From: Trypanosoma brucei gambiense DAL972
Taxonomy: Eukaryota; Euglenozoa; Kinetoplastea; Trypanosomatida; Trypanosomatidae
Assembly: GCF_000210295.1 (NCBI RefSeq)
Contig: NC_026740.1
Span: forward strand, 937,691-1,001,690
Direction: 5' to 3'
Length of the DNA: 64,000 bases
How positions within the stretch are numbered: the first letter of the stretch is position 1; every line of letters begins with the position of its first letter. The notes below the pieces were generated by a model that saw only the letters and a program-made list of their open reading frames with translations, had not been told where the DNA came from and ran no database searches. This document shows, piece after piece, positions 31,661 through 42,141 of this stretch. Both the position numbers and the translations under genes were made by a program.

Positions 31661-34600
31661 TTAGAAACCTCGCCCAACGGATGATTCGCGGTTTGTTGAA
31701 GCGCGTCGGGAAGAATCACGGTTGCCCGAAGGGTGCCCGCTACTCAATCTCGAATCGCGGGATCGCATCTCTAGTTGCTTGATAGTTTCGGTGCGATTGC
31801 GGAATGTGGTGCGCTTTTCGAGTGGGATGTGGTCCTCATTGCTGGCGTTCTTGGTTGGATGCCACGGCTGCCAGTTGCCGGAGGTGAGACTCGCCCCGGG
31901 GCTGATTGAAAAGTTGTGCTCATCCAATCTCTCACTTGGCCGTCGGACAGAACTTCGCGGTGACCTGTTGCGGGTGTTGGCGGCGGCACCGACATCTGAA
32001 CTTTCAGCCTCTGAGGTGGAGGGTTTCCCTTCGGCAGCCCGGGTTCGGCCCGCACTGTCGCCGCGGCCACGTACATTTTCTGCGGAGTCCCGCTGTCCGC
32101 TGAGTCTACCCTTCTTCGTTGCTGCCTCGGGTGAAGCCGGTTTTTTCCCCGATCCGGAACGCTTCTCGGAGCCGCCTTGAGATGCTGCCTTCTTCTTTGC
32201 GCTCCGCTCATCTCCTTTGCCAATTGGCGGCTTCCGATCTGGGCTCGGTGTCGGTGGTACGTCGAGTTTCACTGTCCGCGGCTCCTTCCCACCTTCCTTC
32301 TCAAAGCGCCCCTCAGAGCCCTTCGAAGACAATCGTTCACCCCCTTCCTCATTACGCTTCGAGAGCGGCTGCTCCTCTGCGGGTTCCTCCGCCTTGGGCT
32401 CATCGAGCTCCTCCAGATCCTCCTCCGCCAATTCCTTTGGAGAACGGGTATATTCATCCTCCTTCACAGGATACCGTTCATCCGCACCAGCAAGTCCCTG
32501 GGGTTCATCAAGCTCCTCCAAACTCTCCTCTTCTGCGGTGCGCTTTGAAAGAGGCCCATCATCTCCATACCCCTCCTCATCGGCCGACTTACCCGCTGCC
32601 TCCGTGGGAGTGCGCTTTTCTTTGCTTTTTTTGGGGGATTTGCGGCTTTTCTCCGATCCTTCTTTAGACTTGCCTGTTGTTTCTCTGGGTGATCGCTTCT
32701 CCTTTCCCTCTTTGGGGGACTTGCGGCTCTTTTCCGACTCTTCCTTTGACTTGCCTGTTGTTTCTCTGGGTGATCGCTTCTCCTTTCCCTCTTTGGGGGA
32801 CTTGCGGCCTACCCCCGATTCCTTTGGGGAACGCTTCTTCTTGCGCTCTCCTCCACTGGGATGTTGTTCGTCCTCAGCAGCGTGGCCCTGAGGATCATCG
32901 AGTTCCTCGAGATCTTCATCTTCCTCATTGCGCTTTGAGAGTGGCTTATCCTGTGCGGAGCGGTCGTCCTCTGCGCTCTTAGCCGCAGATTCATTGAACC
33001 TATCCGATCCCCTTTCTTCTTCACTGCGCTTTGAGAGTGGTCTCTCCTGTGCAGAACGGTCGTCCTCCGCGCTCTTCACCTGCTGCTCATCGAGTTCCTC
33101 GAGATCTTCATCTTCCTCATTGCGCTTTGAAAGTGGCTTATCCTGTGCGGAGCGGTCGTCCTCTGCGCTCTTAGCCGCAGATTCATTGAACCTATCCGAT
33201 CCCCTTTCTTCTTCACTGCGCTTTGAGAGTGGTCTCTCCTTGGGGGAGCGGTCGTCCTCCGCGCTCTTAGCCGCAGATTCATTGAACCTATCCGATCCCC
33301 TTTCTTCTTCACTGCGCTTTGAGAGTGGTCTCTCCTTGGGGGAGCGGTCGTCCTCTGCGCTCTTAGCCGCAGATTCATTGAACCTATCCGATCCCCTTTC
33401 TTCTTCACTGCGCTTTGAGAGTGGTCTCTCCTTGGGGGAGCGTCCATCCTCTGCGCTCTTCACCTGTTGCTCATCGAGCTCGTCAAGATATCTGCCCCCC
33501 TCTTCTTCATTACGCTTCGGAGAAGTGCTCTTTGGTGACCGCGATGTCTGCCTGGCAGTGGAACCTTTGCTGTTACTTTTCCTTGAGCTCCTGGGGGAGC
33601 GCTTCTGTGACCGTTGCTTCGAAGGTGATTTTTCCCTTGCGGACCGCCCCTTCTCCGCACTCTTCTCGCGAGAGTCACTTGCATATTCTGAACCATCTTC
33701 GTTCCTCCTTGAAGAGAGCTGGTCACTCCTCATTTCACTCTGTCGTTTGCTCCCTCCCCGGCCAGATCGTCCGCTCGCGCCTCTCCTGGGACTGGAGCCT
33801 TCCTCCTCCTTTTCATTACTTAGCTCCCTCTTGGATTCACCGTCATCCTCCTCAGTGGATCGGATGAGCTTGTAGGAGACAAGGATTTCTCCCCTCTTCA
33901 CGGTTTCATTTTGCGGGTCGTGCATTTTTACGGTCAAGGCATCACTGTCGTTGAGCAACTCAAAGCGCCCACTGCTCACAATTCTCTTGTCGTCAAGGAC
34001 TTGCACGTCAATGAAGGCTTGCCCACCGTCCATCTCAATGAAGCGCACCTCTTGATTCCAAGTGATGACATGCGCTAAGCCGTCAGCCTCTACCACAGCT
34101 GGCGCAGAGTATGTTGAACCTTCCATATCACAAGCAAAGACGGAAACCTGTCCCTGCGCCAATGGTTCCCCTTCCCGGTCTGTCAGGTTGAGTCCACGAA
34201 CAACCGTCAAGAACAATGATTCACGTGGTCCTGATCCATCTCTCTGTCCAGTACGGTCATTTGACATTTGTGTACCCTGTCTATCTTCCTCATTACTCTT
34301 CTGAATGGTTGCATATGATATGATTCCCCACTCGACCGCGATCTCACCCCAGAGTACATCCTCTTTGACCTTGGATTCGACGAGCAAAACTGCAGAACCC
34401 TTGTGGTAAAGCTTCTCGAAGTCAAGTGGAACAGCACCGACCACAATGAGTTCTTCGTCTTCTTCGTTTTCGACCTCATCCTTGGTAACACAAATGAGAA
34501 CGTGACCAAGTTTCTTGGGTGTAATGAGTTGCAGCATCTGCGAACGGTCCTGGGGCAAGTAGGTACATCCTCCCTTTCCGTAATATGGCGAGGACGACAT

Positions 34601-35578
34601 GGCTCCCTCACTGTTGAATGTGTAGAGACCTGATTCTGAGCAGTTGTCGTCCGTGTCGCGAAGCAGACACAGCACACCACCGTTGTATGGGAGGGCGCCA
34701 TTATCTGTATATTGGAACAAACGGTGGACAACAAAGTTACAGTTAATGGGGCCGCCCTCAAGGTTTTGCTTCAAGGCCGCACCATCTGCATCGTCCTCCC
34801 CGTCACGCTTTACATACCATGACACAACGATGGAACCCATCGGCGTTTCCTTCATGCGACCGTAGCTGCGGTGCATCTCCCCTGCCGCACAAACCGGCAA
34901 GGTTTCCTCATCACCGCGAGCGCGATTACGAAGAGCATGTGGGGGGACAACAATACCTCCAAACATGTGGTCGTTTTCAGCTGGAAGTGTGTCATCAACG
35001 ACAAGCACCTCCAAACCCTCCTCCTCATTTGGATACGGGAACTCAAACAACTCCTCCCACGTGCAGATGGCGCTTCTTCCACGGGGGACCTTTGCTGTTT
35101 GACCCTCAAACGCACCACAGCGCACAAGGACAGAAACTGGATCACGTGGATCGACATTAATGCTCTTACCATGGTGTACCGTGACGATGAGACGCGTTGT
35201 ATTCGTCTGTCGTCGCGATTTCCGCAGTTCATCTAATGTCGTTGGCGGGAGGGGAATTGCAGGCTGGTTTAGTTCTTCGTCTTCCATGACCCGCTGCAGG
35301 TTGCTGGTGCGCGGGCGGGGGATTGAGGGATGTGGGTTCTTCGCGCGTTCCTCAATGATGTTGATTTGCATTAGCTTTTCACGCTCCAGTTCCTTCTCCT
35401 GCTTAGCAGTGCGCAACAAGTGGTTGCGGCCTCGTGAAGGATTGATCTCTGCGCAGCAACTGCAGGCGTAGTGAACTGGCATTTGATCGTACGTGGAAAA
35501 CGGAGGAAACCCCTCCCGGCGAATGAGGGACGTGGCCGTGTCATCCTCATGGGGAAGTGGTTCACCGAATATAGACAT
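31661..35578 (-). CDS. Large C2-domain protein with repetitive charged tail
   Basis: 1305 residues from ATG 35578. After a Cys-containing N-terminus (HYACSCCAEI), a C2-like domain starts near residue 125 (RLIVTVHHGKSINVDPRDPV, then WEELFEFPYPNEEEGLEVLV). A second, atypical beta domain spans about 275-430. A third C2-like domain spans about 455-585 (LFLTVVRGLNLTDREGEPL, then WNQEVRFIEMDGGQAFIDVQ). From about 590 to the end it is Ser/Lys/Arg/Glu-rich and disordered. It includes six 32-residue repeats (about 706-897), three 27-residue SPKEGKEKR-type units and many SPK, SPR and RSP motifs that look like phosphosites. C2 domains bind membranes or proteins. The layout suggests a cytoskeletal or membrane-linked scaffold; no specific partner is identified. 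Confidence 0.8.
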   Translation of the reverse strand: MSIFGEPLPHEDDTATSLIRREGFPPFSTYDQMPVHYACSCCAEINPSRGRNHLLRTAKQEKELEREKLMQINIIEERAKNPHPSIPRPRTSNLQRVMEDEELNQPAIPLPPTTLDELRKSRRQTNTTRLIVTVHHGKSINVDPRDPVSVLVRCGAFEGQTAKVPRGRSAICTWEELFEFPYPNEEEGLEVLVVDDTLPAENDHMFGGIVVPPHALRNRARGDEETLPVCAAGEMHRSYGRMKETPMGSIVVSWYVKRDGEDDADGAALKQNLEGGPINCNFVVHRLFQYTDNGALPYNGGVLCLLRDTDDNCSESGLYTFNSEGAMSSSPYYGKGGCTYLPQDRSQMLQLITPKKLGHVLICVTKDEVENEEDEELIVVGAVPLDFEKLYHKGSAVLLVESKVKEDVLWGEIAVEWGIISYATIQKSNEEDRQGTQMSNDRTGQRDGSGPRESLFLTVVRGLNLTDREGEPLAQGQVSVFACDMEGSTYSAPAVVEADGLAHVITWNQEVRFIEMDGGQAFIDVQVLDDKRIVSSGRFELLNDSDALTVKMHDPQNETVKRGEILVSYKLIRSTEEDDGESKRELSNEKEEEGSSPRRGASGRSGRGGSKRQSEMRSDQLSSRRNEDGSEYASDSREKSAEKGRSAREKSPSKQRSQKRSPRSSRKSNSKGSTARQTSRSPKSTSPKRNEEEGGRYLDELDEQQVKSAEDGRSPKERPLSKRSEEERGSDRFNESAAKSAEDDRSPKERPLSKRSEEERGSDRFNESAAKSAEDDRSPKERPLSKRSEEERGSDRFNESAAKSAEDDRSAQDKPLSKRNEEDEDLEELDEQQVKSAEDDRSAQERPLSKRSEEERGSDRFNESAAKSAEDDRSAQDKPLSKRNEEDEDLEELDDPQGHAAEDEQHPSGGERKKKRSPKESGVGRKSPKEGKEKRSPRETTGKSKEESEKSRKSPKEGKEKRSPRETTGKSKEGSEKSRKSPKKSKEKRTPTEAAGKSADEEGYGDDGPLSKRTAEEESLEELDEPQGLAGADERYPVKEDEYTRSPKELAEEDLEELDEPKAEEPAEEQPLSKRNEEGGERLSSKGSEGRFEKEGGKEPRTVKLDVPPTPSPDRKPPIGKGDERSAKKKAASQGGSEKRSGSGKKPASPEAATKKGRLSGQRDSAENVRGRGDSAGRTRAAEGKPSTSEAESSDVGAAANTRNRSPRSSVRRPSERLDEHNFSISPGASLTSGNWQPWHPTKNASNEDHIPLEKRTTFRNRTETIKQLEMRSRDSRLSSGHPSGNRDSSRRASTNRESSVGRGF
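32570..32815 (-). repeat. 81-bp tandem repeats (27 residues) in the C2 protein tail
   Basis: Three units beginning SPKEGKEKRSPRETTGKSKE; the first two differ by one or two residues and the third is divergent (SPKKSKEKRTPTEAAGKS). Confidence 0.8.
32885..33460 (-). repeat. 96-bp tandem repeats, six copies (32 residues each)
   Basis: Each unit starts KSAEDDRS. Two versions alternate: one with ERPLSKRSEEERGSDRFNES and one with DKPLSKRNEEDEDLEELDE. Order is A-A-A-B-A-B. Near-identical DNA suggests recent expansion or conversion. Confidence 0.9.
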
Positions 35579-36561
35579 TTACTGCACGCTCACCTCTTCT
35601 CTCTCTTTACAATGGTGCTTATTTGTTATGCTACACTCCGCAGCAACACACGTACTTCCCTTTTACGTCTTTCTTTCCTAACGCAGGAAAAGTACAGTAT
35701 CTTTTTTTTGATTTTTTTTATGTACAGAATATATATGTATATATAGAGCTGTATACAACACCTTTTCTCCTTTCTCCTTGCTTCTTTTCCTAAACTACTT
35801 TCCTCTTTTTTTTCTTTTACCGTTGAAATTCGGTTTTTTACAAATTGTCTGGGGCCTTACCTTCGATCTGGCTCTGTTTGATGCAGTTTTGTTGTGGAAT
35901 ACTTTGATAACCGCTGCTGTTATAGTTTTTTCCTTTTTTTTCTTACTTCACAAAACGATGTGGAGACGACGAACAGAGAAGTACACGTGGAGAAGTATAG
36001 AAAAATTAAAGAGAAAAAAATAGGTGAATACAAAGCAATCAATAGTTCGACCAAAGGCGTGCAACGGAAAATAATAACAATAACAGGACCCGAAGGGCAG
36101 CACAGAGAAAAGTTCAGCATTTAAAACGTATATATATATATGTATATACGCATGGATATATACAGATATAAATGAGGTGTTGAGATGAAGTGTGGGTCAA
36201 CGGACGTGTGCTGATGTCGCCTCCATGTTCATGTTCCTTTTTTTCCTCTCCACTCTCTAGACCCCGGCCAATCTTTCCAGTACTGCATTACTGTTTACCG
36301 CCCTTTTTTCACCATTAGCCGTTTCCGTGTTCATCCACGCCAGCCCTCCCCCTTCCTCGGTGGCTTGCCTAAAGGGGAAAGGTTTTTTTTTTTTGCAAAT
36401 ACATACATTCGACAACATGAAGGACGGGTCAAGAAGAAGAACAAAAAAGGGGATAAAAAAATAAAAAATAAACAGTCACTCCTTCCCAAATACATACTGG
36501 TATTGAAGCGCTTCGCTGTTCGTGATGGTGCCAAGACACAACATAGAGAGAAACTAGCAGC
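35579..36561. other. Intergenic, C2 gene 5' / CFAP44 3' region
   Basis: Just under 1 kb of AT-rich, homopolymer-rich DNA with TA tracts near 35736-35750 and 36128-36150. No gene supported. Confidence 0.6.
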
Positions 36562-39500
36562 TCACCTGCCGGCTGCCATAGCAGCGGCATACACGTGTCC
36601 ACCCTTCGTACGTAGGAGTGCAACTTCTGTTCTCAGTGCATCAATTTCCTCCTGCTGTGCGGCAATAAGGAGACGCAGGTTACTGCGGTCTTCCTCCGTG
36701 GCAACGTTAATGCTATCGTACATTTTGCTGACAACTTTCTGTGTGGACTGCGCCAGCGACCTCTCGACACTCTGCCGGTCGCTCTCCTGGTCGCCGATGG
36801 TTTGCAGCAGGCTTGTGTTATACTCCAGGCTTTCATGTAATTTCTCTCGCAGTACTGCAATCTTTTTATCCCTTTTCCTCAGCTCCTTTTCCCACGACAA
36901 CTCCTCTAAGCGGAGTCTCTCCTTTAATTGCTCTACTTCTCGTGAGCCACACGAGGATTCTAAAACTTCCAAATTTACAATTTGGCCAAACTTAAGCAAC
37001 ATCGCCTCACATATCTTTTCTTCCCACTGTGTATGCAACGCTTGCTTCTCTGATCGTTCGCGTTGCAGGGCTTGCTGCTCTGCAACCATGCTTTTCAACT
37101 TTCCACGCCGATCGTGCTTTTCCTCAGCCAAAGCTCTAATCCGATCGTGTAGACCCGTTATAACTTTGTCTGACACGACCACTAAATCATTTCTACGGAA
37201 AGTATCTGGGCATCTCCCCTCTTCGTCGAGGCAGCGCACTTGACCACACCGCATGGCTACAAGAGTTTCCAACATATTCAACTGTTTACGCTTCTCTCCT
37301 TGAAAGTCTCCAATAGCCTTTAAACACGTAGAAACAGCCGCATTATTCTTGTCCGCAAGCGCTTTATGTTCCTCGATGCGCTGCTCCGTTGCTTCTAACT
37401 GACGCCGCTCCTCTGTAATGGCGTCCACGTAGTCCAACCGAACCTCACGCTTTTCGATTACTTCGCACCAGCGCTCCTCCGAGCAGTTTGGTGGACATAT
37501 TTCTTCCCATGCCTCATCTTCACCCATGTCGTCGTCATCGTCATCATCACTAGTGATATCATCATCGTTCCCCGACATGTCGCTGTGGTGTTTGCGTCGC
37601 TTTATTTGCCGCAGGAAAACCTTTGTGATATACGGTACATGTTCTGCGGGAAAGCTATTTGAAATGAAGATTTCTACCTCCCGACGGAACACTTTGTTGG
37701 CCTCCTGGAGTTTCTCAATGGACGCTGTCTGATCCTGCACAAGACGCTGCAGCTCCTCCATTTCTCTTAGACACCGGTCGCGTGAGTTCCTCGCTTCGTC
37801 GTAGCTACTTTGCAGCTCAAAATCTTTCTGACGGAACACCAATAAGATATTGTACTCACGAAACAACAACAGTGAGTGGGTATGGGCCAAACACAAATTG
37901 GCGTCCACCCTCGAACGTTCCTCGTACATACTCCACAATCGGACATCAAATTCATCCATCATTGCCTGTACTTGCGTGTGTAATCGTTGTCGCTCCGCGA
38001 GTAGTCGGTTCCTCTCAATTTGCAGCTCTTCCTCCTCCATTTCTGTGAGTTTTATATTTTCGTGCTTTACCCGTAGTTCATGGTTCATTCTTTCGCGTGC
38101 GGCTCCTGCAGCGAAGCCACCACCGCTAAAGGGCCTTCCACTCTTTGACGCCGCCAACGTGCCTGTACGTACGCTCCTCGTACGAGCCGCCGCAGTGCCA
38201 AAAGAGTCCCTATTGGCACTAATCGTTACCTTTCTACTATCCTCTCCCTCGCTGCGCCTTGTAGCAGGGGTGTCAGCGCCGCTGGTATCCGTATTAGTGG
38301 CGGGTTCACCAGTGGCGAGATCCGCACCGAAACCACGTTGTGCCTTTTTAGCCGTTTGCTCGCGCAATTTCTCTTCCTGACGCTGCTTCATAAATGCAAC
38401 GAGCCCGTCACGACTTATTTCAAAGCGCTTTCCAGGCATCTCCTCCGGTGTGAGCTTCACATCATCAGCGTGAAAACTCTTATCTTTCAACTTTTCGTTG
38501 ATGGCGCGTATGCGCTGCAAACTAACGTTGAGGGTTCCACACAACCTTTCCTTTTCGTCGCGAAGCTTCAACAGCTCATTGGAGAAGTTGTTGCGCATGT
38601 TGAAAATAATTTCCTCAAGGCGAATTAACTGCTGTAGCTTGATAACCGCAGAAGGCGCCGAGTGGTAAGAGGGATCTGTTCGCAAAATGCACTCGCCACG
38701 GCGCCGTGTTTCACGTCGCAGTTCCTCATTAAGGTTTGCCTCCTCCACCGCAGGATCTGGCTTGTGCGCAAGAAGCATCTCGTAGCCCTTCTTTCTCCAG
38801 TGCCGCTCCTCACGTCGTTCGTCCATTTTGTTGAGGTACTGTCGCATCGTCGTTGTTAGTATCTCCGCCTCCCGATGTGCTGCATTCATTTTTTGCTGTT
38901 CCCCCTCGTTCCGCTTCCTCTCCTCAGAATTTAGCCACCTTACAACCCCAGCGGCGGTTGACAGAGATAAATTACGAGGTGATTGCTGAGACGCCTCTCC
39001 GCTCGCCACGCTAACAATACCACGATCGCCGTCACAGGCAAGACTGCTGCACCTTTCAGATCCAAGCAGCTCATCGATTTGTTGTTGGAATAGCTTGATA
39101 GATCCATCTACGTAAGGTGTGCGGAACGACGCAACGGAAAACTCTTTTGAAAAGCTTCGGACGAGGAAGCGGTCGTGGGCAAGGTTGTCAACAAATCGGT
39201 TCCGCATCTTCCTTGTACGAATATTTTCTCTGGCCAGTTCCAACGCCGTGGGTTTCCGTGACTCCTCAACGCGCTGACGCATTTCCTCCTGAAGCTCCCG
39301 GTATATCTGCGGATGTATTGTTATTTCCTCCTTCGACAGGCGATGAGTGAGCGCCAGAGATTGATTTTCCCGCAGAAGTCTGGCATACTTTTGATGCACA
39401 TCCTTCAGCTTATCCAAGAATAAATTGAGCTCACGCCGTTTCTCATCCTCGGCTCGGCGGCGATCATCAAGGTCCTTCTGCTCAGTTATGGAGAACGGAG

Positions 39501-41844
39501 CGAGTTGTGGCTCAACAATCTCCTCCGCCCTCAGTGGTTGGAGTTGGGCAACAGGCGAGGGGGGTTGTGGCGCAATACATCCGTCCAAGAGCTGTGCCAC
39601 AACCAGGCCATCCGACCCAACGGATACCAACATCTTGTCGTCAAAAGAGGTGCAGGCAGCTGCAATGGGCCCATCAAGTCTGTCATGTGCAGACGCCACG
39701 AGTATGGGCTCTAATCTTACTCTCCCCATCTCATCGAGTTGGCGCAAAAGCATCTGAGAACCCTCACATATAACAACAAGATACCTACCAGAATAACTCA
39801 TGCTGGAAGCCTCAGGGGTGTAGTCGCGATAGCACAAGTTCATTAACGGCTCCTCCACGTAATCTGGTGGTTCAATTCCTGTTGGTGGCAGTGGCGGAAG
39901 CTCCTTCTGACCCTCGTAGCGTACATGGAGTCCGTACTTGTAGAGAAGCTCTACTCCACCGGCCCCGATGGCAAAATCGCCGTCTGCCATAGGACAGATA
40001 AGCCGCACAGACCAAGGTCCCAAATATTCTTCTTCCTCTTCTTCCTCTACGAAGCCCTCCCTCTCACCAGCAGACACATTTGCTTGCTTCTTTTCTACCT
40101 TTTTGCGCTGCCGAATACCTACAAGAGCGTAGTTGCACGTAAACTCATAAGACACGGATTGATCGACCATATCCCTCGTGGGGGCACGAATAGCGAGCAG
40201 CTTACCGCATTCAAATCCTATTAGGCAGCATGATGAGGCATCGTCCCACGCAACGCACGTTGCACCAGGCAAAGGGATCTTGCAAAATCCAATGGGCTCC
40301 AGCGATGAAAAATCGTCCAAAATGGTGAAAAAGAAAACTGTTCCGTGGGCAATAGTGCAAAGTCGATGCTCTGCAGCATCAACCGCGAACAGGGCAAGTC
40401 CATCGTTGTGGGGCCGCCACTGCCCGAGTAACGTAAATGCAGTGCTGCCACGCTTTACCAAGAGAACTGCACCACTCTTACAGCAGGCAAGGAACTTCTT
40501 TTTTTCCGGATCCTTTTGGAAGAAACGAAGACCAATCACCACATTTGGCTGAGGCAGACACATTTTGTACAACTCACGCGGTGTGACGTAGTCAACAAGG
40601 CGTATGGTGCCGTCCTCGCCACCCGTCACCACTGTATGATCAATTGGTGACAGAGCCGCGCTTGTTATGCTGCCGCCGTTGAATTCAAGAGCGGGAACGG
40701 CTTGCTCTTTCGGCTTCGTCACAGCGTTGTTTAATATGTCGTCCGGGTGTACGTATGGCACCCGCCACAACACACCAGCGCTGTCTAACACGACCCACTC
40801 GTCTACATCTTTGCAGTACGTAACTGAGCGAATAAAAGCACCCGCATGAACTAATATTTCGCCGAGACATTCGGGAACATAAAGTGGCGGCGCACCTTCT
40901 CCCTCAGCCACCTCTAGTTCACTTACTCGCCAGAAGCGAAAATAGCCATCATCTCCTGCAGTCATGAGTACGCGACCACCCTCCATCAGCTCCACAACAT
41001 TGATTGCACCTTCGTGGCATGGCGTGTAGTCATAACTCCGCGCCATAAACGTGGCTGCGGTGCCATCATCATCTTCTCTATCAACCTCGCGTGCAAAGCA
41101 GCATCGTATGAGATCACCCTCCCACAATATGATGAGGCCGCTCTCAGAGCCCGATATTACTTTTCCATCCGATAACACGACGAATCCGGAAACATTACTG
41201 ATTTCAAGGCGGCCGAATTTTCCCAGCAGGCCCTGCAGTTTTAGACCAGTGAAAGTGTTGGCCATTGTCCAAAATTTAATGTGTCCCGCACCACCCGACA
41301 CGAGCAGACCGCTATCGAATGGACTGAACAGTACTGTATAAACATCGGTGTTGTGACACTTGCTGCGGAGAACCATTCCACGTGACTCCCAGTCCCAAAC
41401 TGTAAGAAAGAAGTCCGGGTACATTCCAACGGTTGCCATCATGCTTCCATCTTTGTTGAAGGCACACGCACTAAATCCCTTCGTGGCGCCTTTAACAAAC
41501 TCACCCACTTCTGTGCGGGAGGGCCAACTATAGGCACGAATTGCCGGGTCACTGGGTTTTCTCTCACACACAACATAATACTGGCGTGATGGATGCACCG
41601 CGACTGCACCGACACCACCGTTTTCAGGTCCCTGCATTGACTCAATTGTGCCTTTGTGAACGTCTACAAACATTACGAACCTCCCCGAAGCCATGAGAAC
41701 AGTAGAGCCGGTGAGGGCACACACGCCGTTGTACCTCATGGAGTGAATGCCATGATGAGTAAAAATTTTGGTTCCTATCTTCGCCTGAGGATACACGTGA
41801 ATCGGAGGCTTTTCTTTGACCACCGCTTGTGCCGGTGCTGCCAT
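36562..41844 (-). CDS. CFAP44: CFAP44 homologue, axonemal WD40/coiled-coil protein
   Basis: The first ATG is at 41844 (MAAPAQAVVKEK), giving 1760 residues; an upstream GTG was rejected. The first 750 or so residues are WD40-like blades, for example VYTVLFSPFDSGLLVSGGAG then IKFWTM, and ISGSESGLIILWEGD. The rest is long coiled coil rich in E, R, Q and L. An acidic run (DDDDDDDMGEDEAWEE, about 1430) is followed by ICPPNCSEERWCEVIEKREV, the CPPxC signature shared by CFAP43 and CFAP44. These proteins form the tether linking the inner dynein I1/f motor head to doublet microtubules. T. brucei CFAP44 at this locus is needed for normal flagellar motility (from memory). Confidence 0.92.
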   Translation of the reverse strand: MAAPAQAVVKEKPPIHVYPQAKIGTKIFTHHGIHSMRYNGVCALTGSTVLMASGRFVMFVDVHKGTIESMQGPENGGVGAVAVHPSRQYYVVCERKPSDPAIRAYSWPSRTEVGEFVKGATKGFSACAFNKDGSMMATVGMYPDFFLTVWDWESRGMVLRSKCHNTDVYTVLFSPFDSGLLVSGGAGHIKFWTMANTFTGLKLQGLLGKFGRLEISNVSGFVVLSDGKVISGSESGLIILWEGDLIRCCFAREVDREDDDGTAATFMARSYDYTPCHEGAINVVELMEGGRVLMTAGDDGYFRFWRVSELEVAEGEGAPPLYVPECLGEILVHAGAFIRSVTYCKDVDEWVVLDSAGVLWRVPYVHPDDILNNAVTKPKEQAVPALEFNGGSITSAALSPIDHTVVTGGEDGTIRLVDYVTPRELYKMCLPQPNVVIGLRFFQKDPEKKKFLACCKSGAVLLVKRGSTAFTLLGQWRPHNDGLALFAVDAAEHRLCTIAHGTVFFFTILDDFSSLEPIGFCKIPLPGATCVAWDDASSCCLIGFECGKLLAIRAPTRDMVDQSVSYEFTCNYALVGIRQRKKVEKKQANVSAGEREGFVEEEEEEEYLGPWSVRLICPMADGDFAIGAGGVELLYKYGLHVRYEGQKELPPLPPTGIEPPDYVEEPLMNLCYRDYTPEASSMSYSGRYLVVICEGSQMLLRQLDEMGRVRLEPILVASAHDRLDGPIAAACTSFDDKMLVSVGSDGLVVAQLLDGCIAPQPPSPVAQLQPLRAEEIVEPQLAPFSITEQKDLDDRRRAEDEKRRELNLFLDKLKDVHQKYARLLRENQSLALTHRLSKEEITIHPQIYRELQEEMRQRVEESRKPTALELARENIRTRKMRNRFVDNLAHDRFLVRSFSKEFSVASFRTPYVDGSIKLFQQQIDELLGSERCSSLACDGDRGIVSVASGEASQQSPRNLSLSTAAGVVRWLNSEERKRNEGEQQKMNAAHREAEILTTTMRQYLNKMDERREERHWRKKGYEMLLAHKPDPAVEEANLNEELRRETRRRGECILRTDPSYHSAPSAVIKLQQLIRLEEIIFNMRNNFSNELLKLRDEKERLCGTLNVSLQRIRAINEKLKDKSFHADDVKLTPEEMPGKRFEISRDGLVAFMKQRQEEKLREQTAKKAQRGFGADLATGEPATNTDTSGADTPATRRSEGEDSRKVTISANRDSFGTAAARTRSVRTGTLAASKSGRPFSGGGFAAGAARERMNHELRVKHENIKLTEMEEEELQIERNRLLAERQRLHTQVQAMMDEFDVRLWSMYEERSRVDANLCLAHTHSLLLFREYNILLVFRQKDFELQSSYDEARNSRDRCLREMEELQRLVQDQTASIEKLQEANKVFRREVEIFISNSFPAEHVPYITKVFLRQIKRRKHHSDMSGNDDDITSDDDDDDDMGEDEAWEEICPPNCSEERWCEVIEKREVRLDYVDAITEERRQLEATEQRIEEHKALADKNNAAVSTCLKAIGDFQGEKRKQLNMLETLVAMRCGQVRCLDEEGRCPDTFRRNDLVVVSDKVITGLHDRIRALAEEKHDRRGKLKSMVAEQQALQRERSEKQALHTQWEEKICEAMLLKFGQIVNLEVLESSCGSREVEQLKERLRLEELSWEKELRKRDKKIAVLREKLHESLEYNTSLLQTIGDQESDRQSVERSLAQSTQKVVSKMYDSINVATEEDRSNLRLLIAAQQEEIDALRTEVALLRTKGGHVYAAAMAAGR

Positions 41845-41896
41845 TTCTACCAGTTTTTCCCCCCTTTCTACCACGATTTATGTGAACGAAAAGTAA

Positions 41897-41938
41897 CTAA
41901 GAAGCAGACGCCCCACAAGGAAAGGAAAAGAAAATGTT
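41897..41938 (-). promoter_or_regulatory. Predicted spliced-leader acceptor for CFAP44
   Basis: Minus strand: TTTTCTTTTCCTTTCCTTG (about 41919-41938), then GCTTCTTAG with the AG at 41898-41897, about 52 bases before the ATG. Confidence 0.6.
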
Positions 41939-42141
41939 TCACTATGTGAAGGTGAATAAGTTGAGTGGAGACGTTGAATGGGACCAATTTGCTCAATACA
42001 CATGCGGGAAACAAGGAAGCACAAAACTTCCTTCACTCTCCACTCCCCACCAAGAGGACGATCATTCTTTATGAACCTTCCCAATCGGGAAAAAGAAGTT
42101 CAGCACCTTCACAGAAATTTTTAAAGGAAGGATCGCCACGA

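Noticed and set aside
32885..33460. CRISPR-like array
   Set aside because: Regular 96-bp units are tandem coding repeats without spacers, in a eukaryotic gene.
32217..33875. Plus-strand ORFs of 182-315 codons inside the C2 gene
   Set aside because: They are antisense shadows of the repetitive charged tail; the minus frame has domain structure.
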